NCBI GenBank assembly: GCA_016177515.1 | Contig: JACOUZ010000336.1 | Coordinates: 1-10,595 of the forward strand | Length of the DNA stretch: 10,595 nucleotides | Reading direction: 5' to 3' | Origin: Acidobacteriota bacterium | GTDB taxonomy: Bacteria; Acidobacteriota; Polarisedimenticolia; Gp22-AA2 | Position numbers and translations under genes: made by a program | Notes under the pieces: generated by a model | What the model was told of the DNA's origin: nothing | What the model saw: only the letters and a program-made list of their open reading frames with translations | Database searches by the model: none | In this document: positions 7,385-10,595 of the stretch, piece by piece | Numbering within the stretch: the stretch's first letter is position 1 | Layout of the letters: each line of letters starts with the position of its first letter

Positions 7385-7391
7385 CTCCGGC

Positions 7392-8069
7392 GTGCGCACG
7401 GCCGTCGTCATCCCCGCCCGCAACGAGGAGGCTTCCCTGCCGCTGGTCCTCGGCGCCATCCCGCCTCGTCTCGTGGAGGAGGTCGTCGTGGTGGACAATT
7501 CGAGCACCGACCGGACCGCCGAGGCCGCACGGTCGTGGGGCGCGTCGATTCTCTTCGAGCCCCGGCCGGGTTACGGCGCCGCCTGCCAGCGCGGTGTCGA
7601 CTACCTGAAGATGAAGCGGCCCGACGTCGTGGTGTTCCTCGACGCCGATTTCAGCGACCACCCCGAGGAGATGCCCCTCCTTCTCGGTCCAATCGCCCGT
7701 GGCACCGCCGACCTGGTGATCGGATCGCGCGTCCTGGGCCGCCGCGAGAGGGGGGCGCTCCTGCCCCAGGCCCGCCTCGGAAACTGGCTCGCCACGCGCC
7801 TCGTGAATCACTTCTACGGGGGCCGCTTCACCGACCTCGGCCCCTTCCGGGCCATCCGGTTTGGCGCCCTGCTCGACCTGCGCATGGCCGACCGGGGCTT
7901 CGGCTGGACGGCCGAGATGCAGGTGAAGGCCCTGAAGGCGGGCCTGCGCACCGCCGAGGTGCCGGTCTCCTACAGGCGCCGCGTCGGTGTCTCGAAGATC
8001 ACAGGAACGGTCTCGGGAACCGTCCGCGCCGGCGCCCGGATCCTGTGGACCATCGGGCGGCACCTGTGA
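7392..8069 (+). CDS. GT2 glycosyltransferase, polyprenyl-phosphate hexose synthase-like
   Basis: The protein has 225 residues from GTG 7392, where VRTAVVIPARNEE is the normal GT2 (GT-A fold) N-terminus. The 28 residues of open frame before it resemble no family and overlap the promoter region. VVVDNSSTDRT (33-42 region) binds the nucleotide, and LDADFSDHP (83-91) carries the DxD metal motif at 84-86. GFGWTAEMQVKALKAG and VPVSYRRRVGVSKITGT form the C-terminal acceptor-side pattern seen in dolichyl/undecaprenyl-phosphate mannose or glucose synthases. There are no C-terminal membrane helices, so it is a short, soluble or peripheral form. The expected reaction is nucleotide-sugar plus polyprenyl phosphate giving polyprenyl-phosphate sugar on the cytoplasmic face, the donor type that GT-C enzymes use. 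Which sugar is used cannot be told. The gene is divergent from the UbiA operon. No Shine-Dalgarno sequence lies at a useful distance, consistent with leaderless translation. Confidence 0.85.
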   Translation: MRTAVVIPARNEEASLPLVLGAIPPRLVEEVVVVDNSSTDRTAEAARSWGASILFEPRPGYGAACQRGVDYLKMKRPDVVVFLDADFSDHPEEMPLLLGPIARGTADLVIGSRVLGRRERGALLPQARLGNWLATRLVNHFYGGRFTDLGPFRAIRFGALLDLRMADRGFGWTAEMQVKALKAGLRTAEVPVSYRRRVGVSKITGTVSGTVRAGARILWTIGRHL

Positions 8070-8078
8070 GCCCCGGGG

Positions 8079-8091
8079 CGCCCGAAGGGCG
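8079..8091. terminator. Possible hairpin between convergent GT2 and XdhC genes
   Basis: CGCCC (8079-8083), a GAA loop and GGGCG (8087-8091) form a 5-bp stem in the 56-bp gap between convergent stops at 8069 and 8126. A GC palindrome, GGCCCGGGCC, follows in the same gap. No T-tract is seen, so terminator function is a guess from position. Confidence 0.3.
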
Positions 8092-8125
8092 GCCGGCCCG
8101 GGCCTGATGATCGCGACCTGGGACC

Positions 8126-9022
8126 TCAGGAAAGCGGGCGGGCCCGCGCCCGGCGCCCGCGGCTGATCGGGGTGATGGTCGCGCCATTGCCGGCGGGAAA
8201 CCTGTCCCTGCCGCCACGCCGCGCGGAGCACGAGGCCTGCACCGCCGGCGCCCCGTGCCGCACTGCGATCATCTCGGCGGCGATGCTGACGGCGATCTCC
8301 TCCGGGGTTTCCGCTCCGATGGCGAGGCCGATCGGCCCCCGCACCTCGGCCAGCGCCCCCTTCGGCGTGCCCAGCTCCTCCGCCCGCTCCAGGACGGTGG
8401 CGATCTTGCGGCGGCTGCCGATGAGCCCGACGTAGGCGGCGCCTCGTCCCACGGCGTGACGCACAGCGGCCAGGTCGGTCCGGTGACAGCGCGTGACGAC
8501 GGCCACGAACGCCCCGGGGGGGATCCCGGGCAGGCCGGAGGAGAAGTCACAACCGGCGCGGACGCGCCGCACTCCGGCCGGATACCGCCCCGCCTCGAGG
8601 AATCCCTGCCGGTCGTCGATGACCGTCACCTCGAATCCCAGGCGCGACCCCTGACGGGCGACTTCGCGCCCGACGTGGCCGCCTCCGAACACGAACAGAC
8701 AGGCGGGCGGCCGCACGACTTCGAGGAACACGCGGGCGCTGCCGCCGCACACCATGCCCGTGGCGCCGTCTCCCTGCTCCGTGAAGCGGTACTCCCTCTC
8801 GAAACCGCGGCCCGCGCGGATCGCCTCCTTTGCGTCCTCGATCACCAGCGCCTCGAACGCCCCGCCTCCGACGCTGAACACGGTTTCGCCGGAATCGGTG
8901 ACGATCATCTTGGCTCCGGCCGATCGGGGAGTCGATCCCTGGCGGCCGACGACGGTCGCCACGGCCAGGACCCGCCCCGCGCGCAGCAGCCGGACTACCT
9001 GCAGGTAAAATTCCAGGCTCAC
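8126..9022 (-). CDS. XdhC/CoxI-family protein (molybdenum hydroxylase maturation)
   Basis: The protein has 298 residues from GTG 9022. N-terminal XdhC_CoxI pattern: ATVVGRQGSTPRSAGAKM (22-39) and GMVCGG (89-94, Cys92). A Rossmann domain follows: FGGGHVGREVARQGSRLGFE from 112, VTVIDDR, then CHRTDLAAVRHAVGRGAAYV, GLIGSRRK, and near the end GLAIGAETPEEIAVSIAAEM. XdhC proteins bind molybdenum cofactor, help its sulfuration and deliver it to xanthine dehydrogenase-type enzymes. About 45 residues after the family core are Arg/Gly-rich and unexplained. The GTG is chosen because it lies 1 nt after the HEAT gene stop (9024) and gives a family-like N-terminus. An ATG at 9058 would add 12 residues and overlap the HEAT gene by 35 nt, and cannot be excluded. 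No hydroxylase subunit gene is in view. It is the last gene of the greA operon. Confidence 0.87.
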   Translation of the reverse strand: MSLEFYLQVVRLLRAGRVLAVATVVGRQGSTPRSAGAKMIVTDSGETVFSVGGGAFEALVIEDAKEAIRAGRGFEREYRFTEQGDGATGMVCGGSARVFLEVVRPPACLFVFGGGHVGREVARQGSRLGFEVTVIDDRQGFLEAGRYPAGVRRVRAGCDFSSGLPGIPPGAFVAVVTRCHRTDLAAVRHAVGRGAAYVGLIGSRRKIATVLERAEELGTPKGALAEVRGPIGLAIGAETPEEIAVSIAAEMIAVRHGAPAVQASCSARRGGRDRFPAGNGATITPISRGRRARARPLS

Positions 9023-9023
9023 G

Positions 9024-9977
9024 TCAGTGTCTCGAGGCGAGCGGCCTTTGAGTCTCATCCCACCAGCGCGCCCACTGGTCGGGCCGGGGACCGAACGACC
9101 GGCCGCTCATGTTCCGGAGGGCGCCGAGAGCGTTCTGGCGGGCGGCGGGATCGCGGCTTTTCAGCTGCTCGATCAGGAAGGAGACCGCCGCATCCTCCTT
9201 GAAGCGGGAGAGCTGCCCCGTCGCCGCGGCGCGGATGTCGGGCGAGGGGTCGGAGCCTGCCATGGTCTTGAACAGGTCGATGACCATCGGGTCTTCCTGG
9301 ACCTGCAAGGCCGACAGGACCTCGCTGCGCACCTCAACCGAAGGATGGGTGAGCAGCGGCTTGAGTCCCTCGATCGCCCCGGGAGCGCGGAAGGTGCCCA
9401 GGGCCTGGACCGCGGCTCGCGCCACCTCGGCGTCCGGGTGGCGGGCCGCGCCCGCCAGGAAGCGAATCGCCCCGGCGTCGCGCAACGCCCCCAGCGCGTA
9501 ACAGGTGCCCGCCAGCACTTCGGCCGACTGTCCCTCCGCCCCGTCCAGAAGCAACTTCAGCGCTTCCGGGTCGCCCCCCCTGGCATGGATGAGGTGGGCC
9601 ACCAGGATGCGGCTGTCAGTCTCCTCCGAGGACGGCTTCATGCGGATGGGGTTGTAGGGGATTGACTCACGCCTCTCCGCGCGCAGGAGATCGCGAAGGG
9701 CCGCGCGGGCAGCCGGCTGCTCCATCCGCGCCAGGTCCAGGATCGCCGGGGCGCGGTAGACCTTCATCGGACTCGAGACCCCCTTGACGAACACCTCGTA
9801 GTCCCCCTTCCTGACGATCGCCTCGAGCTTTTCCTGGGCGTCCTGGCGCACCTCGAGATCTTTGTTTTGCAGCTGTTCGTAGAGCGTCTGCACGTCGTGG
9901 GCGGGAGCGCATGCCAGCGCCGCCGCGGCGACGAACGCCCAGGCCACAGGCACCTGCGGGGCGGCGGGGGGCTTCAC
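9024..9977 (-). CDS. HEAT-repeat probable lipoprotein
   Basis: The protein has 317 residues from GTG 9977, which overlaps the greA stop as GTGA. The N-terminus has a hydrophobic stretch ending ALAC (Cys23). This could be a weak lipobox (Ala rather than Leu at -3) or a cleavable signal peptide; either way export is likely. From about residue 30 on, helical repeats of HEAT type dominate. Clear units contain AEVLAGTCYALGALRDAGAI, AEVARAAVQALGTFRAPGAI, VEVRSEVLSALQ, PDIRAAATGQLSRFKEDAAV and AARQNALGALRNM. The C-terminus has FGPRPDQWARWWDETQ, a W-x-x-WW ending I recognise from HEAT proteins of Acidobacteria and Planctomycetes. HEAT solenoids bind proteins and carry no enzyme activity of their own. 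The partner is unknown. Co-translation with greA does not by itself imply a transcription role, since this protein is probably outside the cytoplasm. Confidence 0.8.
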   Translation of the reverse strand: MKPPAAPQVPVAWAFVAAAALACAPAHDVQTLYEQLQNKDLEVRQDAQEKLEAIVRKGDYEVFVKGVSSPMKVYRAPAILDLARMEQPAARAALRDLLRAERRESIPYNPIRMKPSSEETDSRILVAHLIHARGGDPEALKLLLDGAEGQSAEVLAGTCYALGALRDAGAIRFLAGAARHPDAEVARAAVQALGTFRAPGAIEGLKPLLTHPSVEVRSEVLSALQVQEDPMVIDLFKTMAGSDPSPDIRAAATGQLSRFKEDAAVSFLIEQLKSRDPAARQNALGALRNMSGRSFGPRPDQWARWWDETQRPLASRH

Positions 9978-10450
9978 TTGGGCGCCTTGTCGTGCAGCGT
10001 GACGAGCTTCTCGATGTCGTAAGTCCGCGTTCCAGCCGGTGTCTTGATCGTCACTTCGTCCCCCGCCCGGTGACCGACCAGCGCCTTGCCAATCGGGGAC
10101 GTGACCGACACGAGACCCTTCGAGAAATCGGCCATGTCGGGGATCACCAGCTCGTAGGTGAGGCTCTTCCCCGTCTCCCCGTCGATCAACGAGACGACCG
10201 ATCCGAGGGCCACCCGGTCCGTCGGCAGCGAGCTCAGGCTCACCATCGACAGCTCCTTCAGCTGTTTCTGGACCTGGCCGATGCGCGCTTTCACGTACTG
10301 CTGGCGATCGAGGGCGGAACGGTACTCGGAGTTCTCGCGCAGGTCCCCCATCTGCAGGGCGCGGTGGATCTCCTTGGGCAGGTCGACCCTGTACTCCTTC
10401 TCCAGGCCTTTCAGCTCCTTCTCCAGCTTGTCGATCGCCTCATCCAGCAC
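9974..10450 (-). CDS. greA: Transcription elongation factor GreA
   Basis: The protein has 158 residues from GTG 10450, the same length as E. coli GreA. The N-terminal antiparallel coiled coil carries the loop-tip motif GDLRENSEY with the Asp and Glu needed to chelate the catalytic Mg in the RNA polymerase secondary channel, so cleavage-stimulating activity is expected. The C-terminal FKBP-like domain shows LGSVVSLIDGETGKSLTYEL, VTSPIGKALVGHRAGDEVTI and GTRTYDIEKL, all standard for the family. GreA rescues backtracked RNA polymerase by stimulating transcript cleavage. The GTG at 10450 is preferred to the GTG at 10456 because AGGAG lies 7 nt before the former and only 1 nt before the latter. 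A good sigma70-type promoter lies at 10493-10522. The stop overlaps the HEAT gene start (GTGA). Confidence 0.95.
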   Translation of the reverse strand: MLDEAIDKLEKELKGLEKEYRVDLPKEIHRALQMGDLRENSEYRSALDRQQYVKARIGQVQKQLKELSMVSLSSLPTDRVALGSVVSLIDGETGKSLTYELVIPDMADFSKGLVSVTSPIGKALVGHRAGDEVTIKTPAGTRTYDIEKLVTLHDKAPK

Positions 10451-10457
10451 CGGCACA

Positions 10458-10464
10458 CTCCTGC
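10458..10464 (-). promoter_or_regulatory. Shine-Dalgarno sequence of greA (decides GTG start at 10450)
   Basis: The minus strand reads GCAGGAG (10464-10458), a 7-nt spacer, then GTG at 10450. The GTG two codons earlier (10456) is only 1 nt from the GGAG and is therefore unlikely. Confidence 0.65.
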
Positions 10465-10492
10465 AGAGTGATCTGCTGAGAATGGAGCGGAA

Positions 10493-10522
10493 ACTTTAGC
10501 ATCCGGCCTTCGAAGTTGTCAA
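10493..10522 (-). promoter_or_regulatory. Sigma70-type promoter of the greA-HEAT-XdhC operon
   Basis: The minus strand has a perfect TTGACA (10522-10517), an 18-bp spacer and TAAAGT (10498-10493, 4 of 6 to TATAAT). The transcript start is predicted near 10486, with a leader of about 36 nt before GTG 10450. The AT-rich patches stand out against the surrounding GC-rich DNA. Confidence 0.7.
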
Positions 10523-10541
10523 AAGAGGGGGAACGGCGGGT

Positions 10542-10561
10542 GGGGGGCCTTTCGGCCCCCC
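10542..10561. terminator. Strong GC hairpin upstream of greA, probable terminator of a neighbouring unit
   Basis: GGGGGGCC (10542-10549), loop TTTC and GGCCCCCC (10554-10561) form a perfect 8-bp stem. There is no T-tract on the plus strand; on the minus strand a pyrimidine-rich run with TCTTTT follows about 17-23 nt later. It may end a gene beyond the right edge and shield the greA promoter. The last 34 bases of the window show no feature I can support. Confidence 0.5.
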
Positions 10562-10595
10562 GCGTCTCGGGTTGGGGTAATGGGAGGATTCGGGA

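Noticed and set aside
9023..9058. ATG start at 9058 for the XdhC-family protein
   Set aside because: It would overlap the conserved WWDETQ end of the HEAT gene and add 12 charged residues before the usual family start. It is kept as an alternative because ATG is the stronger codon.
10562..10595. Possible tRNA arm-like sequence (GGATTCG) at the right edge
   Set aside because: It lacks the expected AAC continuation and no paired stem is visible in the 34 bases available.
1..10595. CRISPR array, insertion sequence, phage genes, toxin-antitoxin or defence genes
   Set aside because: No spaced direct repeats, transposase motifs, terminal inverted repeats, integrase or defence domains were found in the real reading frames. 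All intergenic gaps are under 150 bp.

Overview
The window is a dense, very GC-rich bacterial chromosome segment (about 70% G+C by eye). It has eight protein genes, no RNA genes, no CRISPR array and no recognisable mobile element. The gene style suggests an Acidobacteriota-like or similar uncultivated soil/sediment phylum: GT-C membrane glycosyltransferases with a 'SNLDWGQ' region, sulfatase-fold lipoproteins ending in LGYIGG, TPR-rich membrane proteins and HEAT lipoproteins. This placement is an inference from style, not a database result.

Layout. (1) Positions 1-1336 (+): the 3' part of a GT39-like multi-pass glycosyltransferase, converging on the next unit. (2) A four-gene minus-strand operon reads from about 7301 down to 1383. 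In transcription order it holds a UbiA-family prenyltransferase resembling decaprenyl-phosphate phosphoribosyltransferase, a DUF362 protein, a sulfatase-fold lipoprotein with Thr at the nucleophile position, and a TMTC-like GT-C membrane protein with about eight TPRs. The last two junctions overlap (8 nt, then TTGA). (3) Divergent from it, 7392-8069 (+): a GT2 enzyme of the polyprenyl-phosphate sugar synthase type. (4) A second minus-strand operon reads from about 10486 down to 8126: greA, a HEAT-repeat lipoprotein (joined by a GTGA overlap), then an XdhC-family protein.

How the genes may work together. Units 1-3 contain the parts of an envelope glycosylation pathway. The GT2 and UbiA enzymes could charge polyprenyl phosphate with sugars on the cytoplasmic side. 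The GT-C proteins could use such lipid-linked donors on the outer side, and the sulfatase-fold lipoprotein could modify a glycan there. The DUF362 protein has no assigned role. The greA unit is unrelated housekeeping, except that its XdhC has no molybdenum hydroxylase gene nearby.

Non-coding DNA is scarce. The largest gaps are 7255-7391, a divergent promoter region with a 10-bp tandem repeat, and 10451-10595, which holds the greA promoter and a strong GC hairpin. No stretch over 300 bases lacks a gene. Several starts differ from the longest open frame: TTG at 3668 and 7254, and GTG at 7392, 9022 and 10450.
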